A stretch of 42,450 nucleotides of DNA from assembly GCA_900538385.1 (NCBI GenBank), contig UWSO01000019.1, positions 1 to 42,450 on the forward strand, read 5' to 3'. A program made the translations under genes and the position numbers. Shown here piece after piece: positions 13,776-21,987 of the stretch (within the stretch, counting starts at the first letter, position 1; the number at the start of each line of letters is the position of its first letter). The notes under the pieces are model-generated. The model did not search any database. It had not been told where the DNA came from and worked only from the letters and a program-made list of their open reading frames with translations. Source of the DNA: an uncultured Porphyromonas sp. (GTDB lineage Bacteria > Bacteroidota > Bacteroidia > Bacteroidales > Porphyromonadaceae).

Positions 13776-14915
13776 GTGCTGAGTAAGAGATCTCATAAGG
13801 AGCCAAGCGGTAGGAGCTGTAGTTGTGACGAACTGGTCACGCTGGTGGCGGAGCGGATGAATCGTTGTGCGCCATTTGCTTGCTTTCGGTTGCCTAGCGA
13901 GGGACGTACGGTGCGTGAGATCGGGCTACGGCACGAGGCTCGAGTTGTGGCGACTACGGCAGAGGAGCTGAGGGGGCAAGCGCATCTAGCGGGCTTCCTG
14001 ATGGCACCCTTTGCGGTGACGGCTGAGACACCGATGCTCTGGATCGAAGAGGAGCAGGGGGCAAGCGTGCTACAGCTTGCGGAGTGTGACGAGGCGCAGC
14101 TAGAAAGCTTTCCACCTGTGGCACCGATACCGCAGGCTTTACCCGATAGTTACCGAGTCACTTTCGCTCGCTTTATGGAGCATCTGCAGGAAGGGATGGC
14201 GGAGAAGCTTGTTTTGGCGCATCGCGTCGAACTGCCCAGCATCGCTACGGCACAAGTCGTTGGCACCTTTGACAAAGCATTGACGCACTATCCGAATGCT
14301 TTCGTATCGCTCTGCTACACGCCTCAGTCGGGGCTGTGGCTCTGTGCCACACCGGAGATGCTCCTCAGAGGTGATGGCACGCACTGGCAGACAGTAGCAC
14401 TGGCTGGGACGATGCCTCGGCAACGAGATGGCGAGCCGCCCCTCTGGAGTGAGAAGAATCGGCGGGAGCATCACTATGTGCAGCGCTTCATCGGTGAGCT
14501 GCTGGAGCAGGAGGGGATCCCCTACCGTGCGCTTGATGTGGAGACGACAACAACGGGACAGCTACAACATTTGCAGGCTCGCTTCGCTTTGCAGCTTCCC
14601 GAGGGGTACGCGCCGATTACCTTGGCGGAGCGCCTTCACCCCACGCCAGCGATCTGTGGCACGCCTCAGCGAGTGGCGCAGCGTGTGATCCTCGAAGAGG
14701 AGACCTCGGAGCGTTCTTATTATTCAGGCTTCCTGGGGTGGTATGAGCCTGAGCGGTGCGTCGATCTCTTTGTACAAATACGCTGCCTGCAGTTGCTCCC
14801 TGAGCAGGCTCTGCGACTCTATGCGGGGGGTGGCATCGTGCGTGGATCAAGTCTAGAGAGCGAGTGGCAGGAGGTGCTGCACAAGCTCTCGGCAATACAT
14901 AGTCTTATAAGGTAA
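13776..14915 (+). CDS. menF: Isochorismate synthase
   Basis: 379 residues; the start is GTG at 13776, with an ATG at 13857 as the alternative. The enzyme turns chorismate into isochorismate, the first committed step to menaquinone. The chorismate-binding fold is shown by KLVLAHRV near 147, WLCATPEMLL near 188, VALAGTMPR near 208, HHYVQRFI near 228, LHPTPAICGTPQ near 289, EERSYYSGFLGW-type sequence near 312, and LYAGGGIVRGSSLESEWQE near the end. The length is typical of short Bacteroidota MenF. It is followed after 15 bases by menD; the five men genes run on one strand as a single unit. Confidence 0.93.
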   Translation: MLSKRSHKEPSGRSCSCDELVTLVAERMNRCAPFACFRLPSEGRTVREIGLRHEARVVATTAEELRGQAHLAGFLMAPFAVTAETPMLWIEEEQGASVLQLAECDEAQLESFPPVAPIPQALPDSYRVTFARFMEHLQEGMAEKLVLAHRVELPSIATAQVVGTFDKALTHYPNAFVSLCYTPQSGLWLCATPEMLLRGDGTHWQTVALAGTMPRQRDGEPPLWSEKNRREHHYVQRFIGELLEQEGIPYRALDVETTTTGQLQHLQARFALQLPEGYAPITLAERLHPTPAICGTPQRVAQRVILEEETSERSYYSGFLGWYEPERCVDLFVQIRCLQLLPEQALRLYAGGGIVRGSSLESEWQEVLHKLSAIHSLIR

Positions 14916-14930
14916 AAGAGGAGGAGCGTG

Positions 14931-16658
14931 ATGATACCGATGGAAGATCCTGTGATCAGCGAACTAGTCGCTCTGCTTCAGGCACATGGTGTGCGTGATG
15001 TGGTGCTCTGTCCTGGCAGTCGCAATGCGCCACTTGTGCATGCGCTCAGCCACCAGCTTGCGGGGGCGACCTGCCACTCGATCATCGATGAGCGCAGCGC
15101 GGGCTTCTACGCCCTTGGTTTGGCACTCGCCACGCATAGAGCGGTCGTGGTCTGCTGTACCTCTGGCACTGCCGTGGCAAACCTTCACCCTTCTGTCGCT
15201 GAGGCTTACTATCAAGGGGTTCCGCTGGTTGTTCTATCGGCCGATAGACCCGAGCGATGGATCGGACAGTGGGCTGGGCAAACGCTTCCTCAGCCAGGGC
15301 TCTTCGGCTCGCTCGTGCGCAAAGCGGTGCAACTACCCGAGCCTCACACCGATGAGGAGCGGTGGTACTGCAATCGCCTAATCAACGAGGCTCTCCTCGC
15401 AGCACATGCTCCGCTCCCTGGTCCCGTGCAGATCAACGTCCCGATCAGCGATCCAGGCGTCTCCTTGCTTCAGCCAACTCCAGCGGAGCACGACCCTAAA
15501 CCAAGCGATCGACGACCCGTCGGGATGCAGCCAGGGCGTTGTATCCGGCAGCACTTCCCGTATAGTGTGGATGTGCAGGCGGTTGAGCCGTTGCTAGGTC
15601 GACTAGCCACGTTCGAGCGCAAGATGATATTAGTCGGACAAGAAACTTGGTCTGCTGCAACTAGCACGGGGGAGACCTTTCCACAAAGCTTGCAGGAGCA
15701 GTTTCTCTGCATCGGCGAGTCGCTATCGAATAGCCCCGTATCGATCTGTTCGCTTGATGCGCTCCTAGCGTCACTCAGCGAGGCGGATCGACGAACGCTA
15801 CAGCCCGACCTGCTGATCACCCTCGGCGGGCATATCGTCTCCAACAAGATAAAGCAGTATCTGCGCAACTATCCGCCACGGGAGACGTGGCACCTGTCGC
15901 CTGACCCCAGTGTGGTGGATCTCTTTTGCAGTCTCACCGAGCTGATCACCGCTCCCGTCGGGCCATTCCTTGAGACGCTGGCGCAGGGCTTGGCTGGGAG
16001 TGCTAGCTCTCCCTATGCCCTTCACTGGCGGGAGCGAATTGATCGACTGCCGTCTCCGACACCACGATACAGTTCTCTGGCTCTGGTGGGGAGTCTTCTA
16101 AGTCATCTACCCGAGGAGCCTTGCGTGCTACACCTAGCTAACAGTTCGTCGGTGCGCTATGCGGAGCTTTTTCGCAAGCCTCATCGGCTCCTCACGCTTT
16201 GCAACCGAGGCTCCAGTGGCATCGAGGGTTCGCTCTCGACCGCCTTAGGCTTCGCCCGCCAGAGAGCCGAGGAGCGGCACTTCATCGTCATCGGCGACTT
16301 GAGCTTCTTCTACGATCTCAATGCGCTGGGGCTGCCCGAGGTGGGGAGCAACGTGCGGGTGCTACTGCTCAACAACCAGAGAGGGAGCATCTTCCAGAGC
16401 CTGCCGACCTTAGAGATGGATCCACTGTCGCGACGCTACATCACTGCCGAGCATCAGCTACGAGCGCAGGGATGGGCGGAGAGCTGTGGCTGGGAGTACC
16501 TGTCGGTGCACGAGGCGAGCGAACTGGAGGAGACGATGGCTTACTTCGTCGGTCCTGCCGATCGTCCACGTCTCCTCGAGGCTTTCGTCTCCTCAGAGGA
16601 TGAGATCGCCGAACTACAGACCTATTTCAAGCAATTACAATCAAGAGAAGAGTTATGA
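14931..16658 (+). CDS. menD: SEPHCHC synthase (menaquinone biosynthesis)
   Basis: 575 residues from ATG at 14931. The preceding GTG at 14928 and the ATG at 14940 are possible alternatives. A strong purine-rich ribosome site (agaggaggag, 14917-14926), unusual for this phylum, points to 14931 or 14940. The enzyme is thiamine-diphosphate dependent and joins 2-oxoglutarate to isochorismate. Signs are VLCPGSRNAPL and DERSAGFYALGLA with the catalytic Glu near the N-terminus, CTSGTAVANLHPSVAEAYY, LSADRPE, and in the C-terminal domain GNRGSSGIEGS-like sequence (CNRGSSGIEGSLSTALG) and IGDLSFFYDLNAL for cofactor binding. The stop overlaps menB by four bases. Confidence 0.95.
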   Translation: MIPMEDPVISELVALLQAHGVRDVVLCPGSRNAPLVHALSHQLAGATCHSIIDERSAGFYALGLALATHRAVVVCCTSGTAVANLHPSVAEAYYQGVPLVVLSADRPERWIGQWAGQTLPQPGLFGSLVRKAVQLPEPHTDEERWYCNRLINEALLAAHAPLPGPVQINVPISDPGVSLLQPTPAEHDPKPSDRRPVGMQPGRCIRQHFPYSVDVQAVEPLLGRLATFERKMILVGQETWSAATSTGETFPQSLQEQFLCIGESLSNSPVSICSLDALLASLSEADRRTLQPDLLITLGGHIVSNKIKQYLRNYPPRETWHLSPDPSVVDLFCSLTELITAPVGPFLETLAQGLAGSASSPYALHWRERIDRLPSPTPRYSSLALVGSLLSHLPEEPCVLHLANSSSVRYAELFRKPHRLLTLCNRGSSGIEGSLSTALGFARQRAEERHFIVIGDLSFFYDLNALGLPEVGSNVRVLLLNNQRGSIFQSLPTLEMDPLSRRYITAEHQLRAQGWAESCGWEYLSVHEASELEETMAYFVGPADRPRLLEAFVSSEDEIAELQTYFKQLQSREEL

Positions 16659-17485
16659 GTGAAAAGAACCAAAGGGTGTGGAATCCCCTCAAAGCGTACG
16701 AAGATATCCTTTTCGACTACTACAACGGCATCGCTCGTATCACGATCAATCGTGAGCGCTACCGCAACGCCTTTACTCCGACCACGACGGCCGAGATGAG
16801 CGACGCTCTGCGCATCTGCCGTGAGGATCAGAGTATCAACGTGGTGGTCCTGACGGGCGCTGGCGACAAGGCGTTTTGCTCTGGTGGAGATCAAAACGTC
16901 AAGGGGCGGGGTGGTTACATTGGCAAGGACGGTGTGCCTCGTCTGAGCGTCCTAGATGTGCAGAAGCAGATCCGCAGTATCCCCAAGCCGGTCATCGCTG
17001 CAGTCAATGGTTACGCTATCGGTGGCGGACATGTCCTCCACGTGGTGTGCGACCTCTCGATCGCCTCGGAGAATGCGATCTTCGGGCAGACGGGTCCCCG
17101 TGTAGGAAGCTTCGACGCTGGCTTTGGTTCCTCGTACCTCGCTCGTGTCGTAGGACAAAAGAAAGCGCGTGAGATATGGTTCCTCTGCCGCCAATACTCC
17201 GCTCAGGAGGCTCTCGACATGGGACTGGTCAACAAAGTGGTGCCTCTCGACCAACTGGAAGATGAGTACGTGCAGTGGGCCGAGGAGATGATGCTACTGA
17301 GTCCGCTCGCCCTTCGTATGATCAAGGCGGGACTCAATGCTGAGCTGGATGGTCAGGCGGGTATCCAAGAGCTGGCGGGCGATGCGACGTTGCTCTACTA
17401 CCTCACGGACGAAGCGCAGGAGGGCAAGAACGCTTTTCTCGAGAAGCGCAAGCCCAACTTCGAGCAGTACCCTAAGTTTCCCTAG
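16655..17485 (+). CDS. menB: 1,4-Dihydroxy-2-naphthoyl-CoA synthase
   Basis: 276 residues, crotonase fold. It closes the second ring from o-succinylbenzoyl-CoA. Diagnostic stretches are ITINRERYRNAFTP, CSGGDQNVKGRGGYIG (oxyanion-hole loop), VIAAVNGYAIGGGHVLHVVCDLSIAS and GPRVGSFDAGFGSSYLARVVGQKKAREIWFLCRQY. The GDQ..RG loop and the Gly-Ser-Phe-Asp run distinguish MenB from other enoyl-CoA hydratases. The start lies in the menD stop (ATGA), so the two are coupled. Confidence 0.96.
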   Translation: MSEKNQRVWNPLKAYEDILFDYYNGIARITINRERYRNAFTPTTTAEMSDALRICREDQSINVVVLTGAGDKAFCSGGDQNVKGRGGYIGKDGVPRLSVLDVQKQIRSIPKPVIAAVNGYAIGGGHVLHVVCDLSIASENAIFGQTGPRVGSFDAGFGSSYLARVVGQKKAREIWFLCRQYSAQEALDMGLVNKVVPLDQLEDEYVQWAEEMMLLSPLALRMIKAGLNAELDGQAGIQELAGDATLLYYLTDEAQEGKNAFLEKRKPNFEQYPKFP

Positions 17486-17491
17486 CGACCG

Positions 17492-18589
17492 ATGTCACCA
17501 CAAGAGAGCATCCTCCACCTCCCCACACTATTGCCACAGATAGCCGAGCGGGTGACCATAAGCGTGGAGCCGTACACCCTGCGCTTCCGTCGCCCCGCCA
17601 AGACCTCTCGTGGCGAGTACGAGACGAAGCGGGTCTACTACCTACGTCTCCAAAGCCTCGAGCAGGCAGTTCATGTAGGCTGTGGAGAATGCGCCCCGAT
17701 GCCTCAGCTCAGTTGCGACGATCTGCCCAACTATAAGGCTGTACTGGAGCAGCTTGTGGGGCGGATGGCGCAGGCTCCTGCCCAGTTTGACGTAGCTTCG
17801 CTACGCCTCTACCCTTCCATAGCTTTTGGCTTAGCCACAGCGGTCAATAGCTTTCTCGCTGCTTGCCATAGTAGCGAAGAAGGTGCGGTAAAGCCCTTTT
17901 GCGATACCCCATTCACTCGTGGTGAGATGGGCATCCCGATCAATGGTTTGATCTGGATGGGCGACAAAGCCTATATGTACGAGCAGATCAAGGCTAAGCT
18001 AGCGCAAGGCTTCCGCTGCCTGAAGCTTAAGATCGGCGGAATAGACTTTTCCGAAGAGCTAGAGCTACTCCGCTACGTGCGCCAGCACTTCTCACCGGAG
18101 GAAATGGAGCTGCGGGTGGATGCCAACGGAGCGTTTGCCCCTGAGGTAGCTCTAGAGCGACTGAAGCGGCTGAGCGACTTTCACCTACACTCCATCGAGC
18201 AGCCGATACCTGCGAGCAATCAGTGGGACGAGCTAGCAAAGCTCACTGCAGCGTCGCCACTACCCATAGCGCTTGACGAAGAGTTGATCGGGATCCACAC
18301 CCGAGAGCGCAAAGCACAGCTACTAGATGAGGGCAAGCCGCACTATATCATCCTCAAGCCATCGCTCCACAGCGATGTCGATGAGTGGATCGAGCTTGCC
18401 GAGGAGCGAGGCATCGGTTGGTGGGCGACCTCAGCACTGGAGTCGAACGTAGGGCTCAGCGCCATCGCTCAGTGGGTCAGCCAGTACCCGATCGTCCGCC
18501 CGCAAGGGCTTGGCACAGGAGCTCTCTATCTTAATAACACGCCCTCCACGCTACGACTCGAGGGCGACCAGATGTTTTTTAGAGATTAG
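17492..18589 (+). CDS. menC: o-Succinylbenzoate synthase
   Basis: 365 residues, enolase superfamily. The dehydratase takes SHCHC to o-succinylbenzoate. Visible parts are RFRRPAKTSRG near the N-terminus, GFRCLKLKIGGIDF with the K-x-K pair, LRVDANGAF (first metal Asp), SIEQPI (second acid) and IALDEELIG (third acid), followed by the second catalytic Lys in HYIILKPSL. The order after menB and before menE fits. The stop codon (18587-18589) falls inside a 7-bp tandem repeat array that begins at 18581, so the last codons are repeat-derived. Confidence 0.93.
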   Translation: MSPQESILHLPTLLPQIAERVTISVEPYTLRFRRPAKTSRGEYETKRVYYLRLQSLEQAVHVGCGECAPMPQLSCDDLPNYKAVLEQLVGRMAQAPAQFDVASLRLYPSIAFGLATAVNSFLAACHSSEEGAVKPFCDTPFTRGEMGIPINGLIWMGDKAYMYEQIKAKLAQGFRCLKLKIGGIDFSEELELLRYVRQHFSPEEMELRVDANGAFAPEVALERLKRLSDFHLHSIEQPIPASNQWDELAKLTAASPLPIALDEELIGIHTRERKAQLLDEGKPHYIILKPSLHSDVDEWIELAEERGIGWWATSALESNVGLSAIAQWVSQYPIVRPQGLGTGALYLNNTPSTLRLEGDQMFFRD

Positions 18590-18629
18590 AGATTAGAGGT
18601 TAGAAGTTAGATATTAGAAGTTAGAGGTC
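18581..18629 (+). repeat. Tandem 7-bp repeat array between menC and menE
   Basis: Seven units in perfect 7-base register: agagatt, agagatt, agaggtt, agaagtt, agatatt, agaagtt, agaggtc. This is the reverse complement of the unit at 8978-9026 and 6363-6405. The array begins inside the menC coding region and ends 11 bases before the first possible menE start. Confidence 0.9.
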
Positions 18630-18640
18630 CGATCATTCTG

Positions 18641-19771
18641 ATGGCTCCGACAGTTCCGATTCATCCCGATAGCCCCAGCCCACGCCCCATGTCCGAACAC
18701 CTATATATAGATAGCGCACGAATAGATGCGGAGAGCTTAGAGTCGTTCGCCAGAGGGCTAACGTCCGAGCGGAGAGCGGTGCTACAGCCGCTCCTCACCT
18801 TTCTCGGGGAGTGGTGGAGCGAAGAGGAGAGTGTGACCGTCCAAACCTCTGGCTCAACGGGTACGCCCAAACGGCTTCAGCTGGCGAAGCTTGCCATGCG
18901 ACGTAGCGGACTCAGAAGCAACCGCTACTTTCAAATCGAAGCTGGCACACGACTCCTCCTAGCGATGGACCTGCGCTACATAGGCGCCAAGATGATGGTG
19001 GTGCGTGCACTACTCGCAGGTGCCGAACTGATCGTGGTACCACCCTCGAGCCATCCGCTGGTGGCACTCCACACAGCACCGCAGTTTGTCTCGCTTGTAC
19101 CCCTACAACTACACCACACTCTAGAGGTGTCAGCGGAGCGCAAATTGCTCAGTCAGGCAGAGCAACTAATCATCGGGGGTGGAGCCATTCATCCCGTCGT
19201 GGAGGCGCAGCTCAGCACGCTACCCGTAGCAGCTTACGCCACCTACGGCATGACCGAGACCATCTCGCACATCGCCCTGCGACGACTCAACGGGCCCCAC
19301 GCCTCACCACTCTTCTATCCCCTCGAGGGGGTGCATCTCTCGCAAAGCAGCGCAGGGGAGCTACTCATCGAGGATCGGTTGCTCTATCCCGAAGGACCCA
19401 TCCTCACGACCCATGACCTCGTCGCGCTGCACCCCGATGGGGGCTTTACCATAGAGGGACGAGCCGACAACATCATCAATAGTGGTGGCGTCAAAATAAG
19501 TCCCGAACCAATCGAGCGAAAGCTCTCTGCGACACTCGACATACCGCTCGCCATCAGCTGGGTAGCCGATGCTGCTCTAGGACAAAAGTTAGTACTCGTG
19601 CTAGAAGGCGACAGCCTCCCCAAAGGTTTTGCCGAAACTCTAGGCGAAACGTTCGAACAGCTCCTACCTCCCTACCACCGCCCGAAAGAGATCCGCTGCG
19701 TATCGCAGCTACCGCATAACGACAACGGCAAACTCGACCGGCAAGCCCTCCAGCATCTTCTCTCTACGTAG
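18641..19771 (+). CDS. menE: o-Succinylbenzoate-CoA ligase
   Basis: 376 residues from ATG 18641; the ATG at 18689 (residue 17, MSEHLY) is a plausible alternative, because the first 16 residues are Pro/Ser-rich and unlike the family. It is an adenylate-forming (ANL) enzyme. The P-loop TVQTSGSTGTPKRLQ is near residue 68, the YGMTETISHIA motif near 204, a hinge with GRADNIINSGGVKISPEPIE near 281 and the C-terminal catalytic lysine in NDNGKLDRQAL near 363. Shorter than most acyl-CoA ligases but normal for Bacteroidota MenE. Last gene of the men unit; followed by a repeat and a hairpin. Confidence 0.93.
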   Translation: MAPTVPIHPDSPSPRPMSEHLYIDSARIDAESLESFARGLTSERRAVLQPLLTFLGEWWSEEESVTVQTSGSTGTPKRLQLAKLAMRRSGLRSNRYFQIEAGTRLLLAMDLRYIGAKMMVVRALLAGAELIVVPPSSHPLVALHTAPQFVSLVPLQLHHTLEVSAERKLLSQAEQLIIGGGAIHPVVEAQLSTLPVAAYATYGMTETISHIALRRLNGPHASPLFYPLEGVHLSQSSAGELLIEDRLLYPEGPILTTHDLVALHPDGGFTIEGRADNIINSGGVKISPEPIERKLSATLDIPLAISWVADAALGQKLVLVLEGDSLPKGFAETLGETFEQLLPPYHRPKEIRCVSQLPHNDNGKLDRQALQHLLST

Positions 19772-19820
19772 GCTAATTCCTATTTCAAGGTGATGAAAGG
19801 TGATGAATCGTCTTAGACCC

Positions 19821-20020
19821 CTCGGCGATTTTCCCGACTTCTCTGACTTCCTCCGAGAAAATTGAAAAACTCTTCGGAGGAAATTGGCAAATTCTTCCGA
19901 AGTTTCATCTGACTCTTCCGAAGTTTCAGTTGATTCTTCGGAAGAATTTTTCATTTCCTCCGAAGAATTGGTCACTTTCTTCGGAGCTATTTGGCAATTC
20001 CCTCCGAGGAATTGAAATTT
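19821..20020 (+). repeat. Dispersed hairpin-rich repeat, diverged copy
   Basis: The core is recognisable but altered (tcatctgactcttccgaag, then tcagttgattcttcggaag), followed by the cctccg..gagctatttgg block seen in the other copies. It lies in the convergent gap between menE (+) and the fumarase gene (-). The rest of this 395-base gap holds only the hairpin at 20098-20137. Confidence 0.75.
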
Positions 20021-20097
20021 CTAGGGGCAACATGTTAGCTCTAAGCATCACTTTTTCAGCACCCCACCAAGTAGATTACTAGACGTCACTAAGCAAT

Positions 20098-20137
20098 GAA
20101 GAGTAGGAACGCACCAATCAGTGTGTTCCTACTCTTC
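20098..20137 (-). terminator. Hairpin terminator between menE and fumarase
   Basis: Arms gaagagtaggaacgcac (20098-20114) and gtgtgttcctactcttc (20121-20137) give a 17-bp stem with one G-U pair and a 6-base loop. It starts about 30 bases beyond the fumarase stop on the minus strand and also lies downstream of menE, so it may act in both directions. T-runs are weak on both sides. Confidence 0.75.
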
Positions 20138-20166
20138 GTTTATGTTCGTCAGTGATGTCTGAGAGA

Positions 20167-21810
20167 CTAACTGCGGGGACAGCCTGCGCACTGTTTGATC
20201 TGCTGGAAGAAGTCGTTGCCCTTGTCATCGACTAAGATGAACGCGGGGAAGTCCTCTACCTCTATGCGCCAGATCGCCTCCATGCCCAGCTCCGGGTACT
20301 CCAGACACTCGACACGCTTGATGCTCTCCTGAGCTAGGATCGCTGCGGGACCTCCGATGCTGCCGAGGTAAAAACCTCCATGAGCCTTGCAAGCATCGGT
20401 AACTTGCTGACTGCGATTGCCTTTAGCGATCATAACGAGACTACCTCCATGGCTCTGGAAGAGATCCACGTAGGGATCCATACGTCCTGCCGTGGTGGGA
20501 CCAAAGGAGCCACTCGGCATTCCTTCAGGCGTCTTGGCGGGGCCAGCGTAGTAGATCGGGTGATCCTTGATGTACTGGGGTAACTCCTCACCACGATCGA
20601 GGCGCTCCTTGAGCTTGGCGTGGGCTATGTCACGTCCTACGACGATAGTGCCTGAGAGCGAGAGACGTGTAGAGACAGGGTACTGACTCAGCTGCTTGCG
20701 TATCTCATCCATCGGGCGATTGAGGTCGACCTTAACAACCTCGCCCTCGGTACCGTGGCGCATAGCCTCAGGGATGAGTCGTGCGGGGTGCTTCTCAAGT
20801 CGCTCGATCCACAGTCCATCCTTATTGATCTTAGCCCGTACGTTGCGATCTGCCGAGCAGCTCACGCCGAGTCCGACGGGACAGGAAGCTCCGTGACGTG
20901 GCATACGGATGACTCGTATGTCATGAGCGAAGTACTTACCGCCAAACTGCGCTCCCAGACCAATCTCGTGGGTCGCCTCCAGAAGTCGCTGCTCCATCTC
21001 TAGATCACGGAAAGCATGCCCCAGCTCATTGCCCTCGGTGGGTAGCTCATCATAGTACTTAGCACTGGCGAGCTTGACCGTCTTGAGATTTGCCTCTGCC
21101 GAGGTGCCGCCGATGACGAAAGCTATGTGATAAGGAGGACAGGCAGCTGTGCCTAGCGAGCGCATCTTATCAACTAGGAAGGGGAAGAGCCGCTCCTCCG
21201 TGAGGAGTGCTTTGGTCTCCTGATAGAGGTAAGTCTTATTGGCAGAGCCACCGCCCTTAGCGATAAAGAGGAACTTATACTCGTCGCCCTCGGTCGCCAT
21301 AAGATCGATCTGCGCGGGGAGGTTGCACCCCGTATTGACCTCACGATACATATCGAGAGGCGCATTTTGCGAATAGCGAAGGTTATAGCGAGTGTAGGTG
21401 TCGTAGACGCCGTGCGAGAGGTACTCCTCGTCGCAAGCACCAGTCCAGACGTTTTGCCCCTTCTTACCTAGGATGATGGCGGTACCCGTATCTTGGCAGA
21501 AGGGGAGCTGTCCCAGAGCACTCACCTCAGCATTGCGGAGGAAGGTCAGAGCGACAAACTTATCGTTGTCCGAAGCCTCTGGGTCGGACAGTATCGAAGC
21601 GACCTGCTCCTGATGGGCAGGGCGTAGGTAGAAAGCTACATCGTGCATAGCTCGCTCGGCAAGTATGCGTAGCGCCTCTGGATCGACTTGAAGCATCTGG
21701 TGACCATTGCAGTCGACCGTGTGAACGTAGTCAGAGGTGATTAACTCGTACTCAGTCCGATCGGGTCCTACGGGGAACATCGGCTGGTACTGAAACGGTG
21801 GTGTGGGCAT
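20167..21810 (-). CDS. fumB: Fumarate hydratase class I (iron-sulfur)
   Basis: 547 residues, the single-chain oxygen-sensitive class I fumarase. It interconverts fumarate and malate. In this lineage it supplies fumarate as electron acceptor. The three cluster cysteines are expected at LPFCQDTGTA, GTAACPPYHIAFVIGG and GASCPVGLGVSCSADRN. GTIVVGRDIAHAKLKERLDRGE and YYAGPAKTPEGMPSGSFGPTTAGRMDPYVD mark the C-terminal swivel domain. Length matches E. coli FumA/FumB. The gene symbol denotes family only. The same-strand glyA lies upstream, 177 bases away with hairpins between, so separate transcripts are likely. Confidence 0.93.
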   Translation of the reverse strand: MPTPPFQYQPMFPVGPDRTEYELITSDYVHTVDCNGHQMLQVDPEALRILAERAMHDVAFYLRPAHQEQVASILSDPEASDNDKFVALTFLRNAEVSALGQLPFCQDTGTAIILGKKGQNVWTGACDEEYLSHGVYDTYTRYNLRYSQNAPLDMYREVNTGCNLPAQIDLMATEGDEYKFLFIAKGGGSANKTYLYQETKALLTEERLFPFLVDKMRSLGTAACPPYHIAFVIGGTSAEANLKTVKLASAKYYDELPTEGNELGHAFRDLEMEQRLLEATHEIGLGAQFGGKYFAHDIRVIRMPRHGASCPVGLGVSCSADRNVRAKINKDGLWIERLEKHPARLIPEAMRHGTEGEVVKVDLNRPMDEIRKQLSQYPVSTRLSLSGTIVVGRDIAHAKLKERLDRGEELPQYIKDHPIYYAGPAKTPEGMPSGSFGPTTAGRMDPYVDLFQSHGGSLVMIAKGNRSQQVTDACKAHGGFYLGSIGGPAAILAQESIKRVECLEYPELGMEAIWRIEVEDFPAFILVDDKGNDFFQQIKQCAGCPRS

Positions 21811-21884
21811 CTCTCGTGTGTCTGTTAAATGTGTGCGTGGAGACTGCCGACTGATTCGACAGGCTCAAATAGGGGGGAATAGTA

Positions 21885-21949
21885 AGAGACTGAGTGCTAG
21901 GGTTTGCTCCTTAGAAGTCTAAGCGTGCGTTCCCCTGCATTCAGTCTCT
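21885..21949. repeat. Inverted repeat upstream of the fumarase gene
   Basis: agagactgagtgc (21885-21897) is complementary to gcattcagtctct (21937-21949) with one G-U type mismatch and a 39-base interior. It lies upstream of the fumarase start and downstream of glyA. The function is not clear; an operator or a leader structure are both possible. Confidence 0.45.
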
Positions 21950-21960
21950 ATCAGGATTGT

Positions 21961-21986
21961 AAGAGGCACGGCCTCTTTGTTTTTAT
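21961..21986. terminator. Short GC-rich hairpin beside the glyA stop
   Basis: aagaggc (21961-21967) and gcctctt (21971-21977) enclose a 3-base loop, 10 bases beyond the glyA stop on the minus strand. The T-rich run (tgttttta) follows the stem on the plus strand. It therefore looks like a plus-strand terminator, although its place suits glyA. Confidence 0.5.
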
Positions 21987-21987
21987 C

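Noticed and set aside
19709..19975. 88-residue minus-strand frame with many Ser-Glu-Glu-Thr words
   Set aside because: The low-complexity peptide comes from the hairpin repeat at 19821-20020 and overlaps the end of menE.
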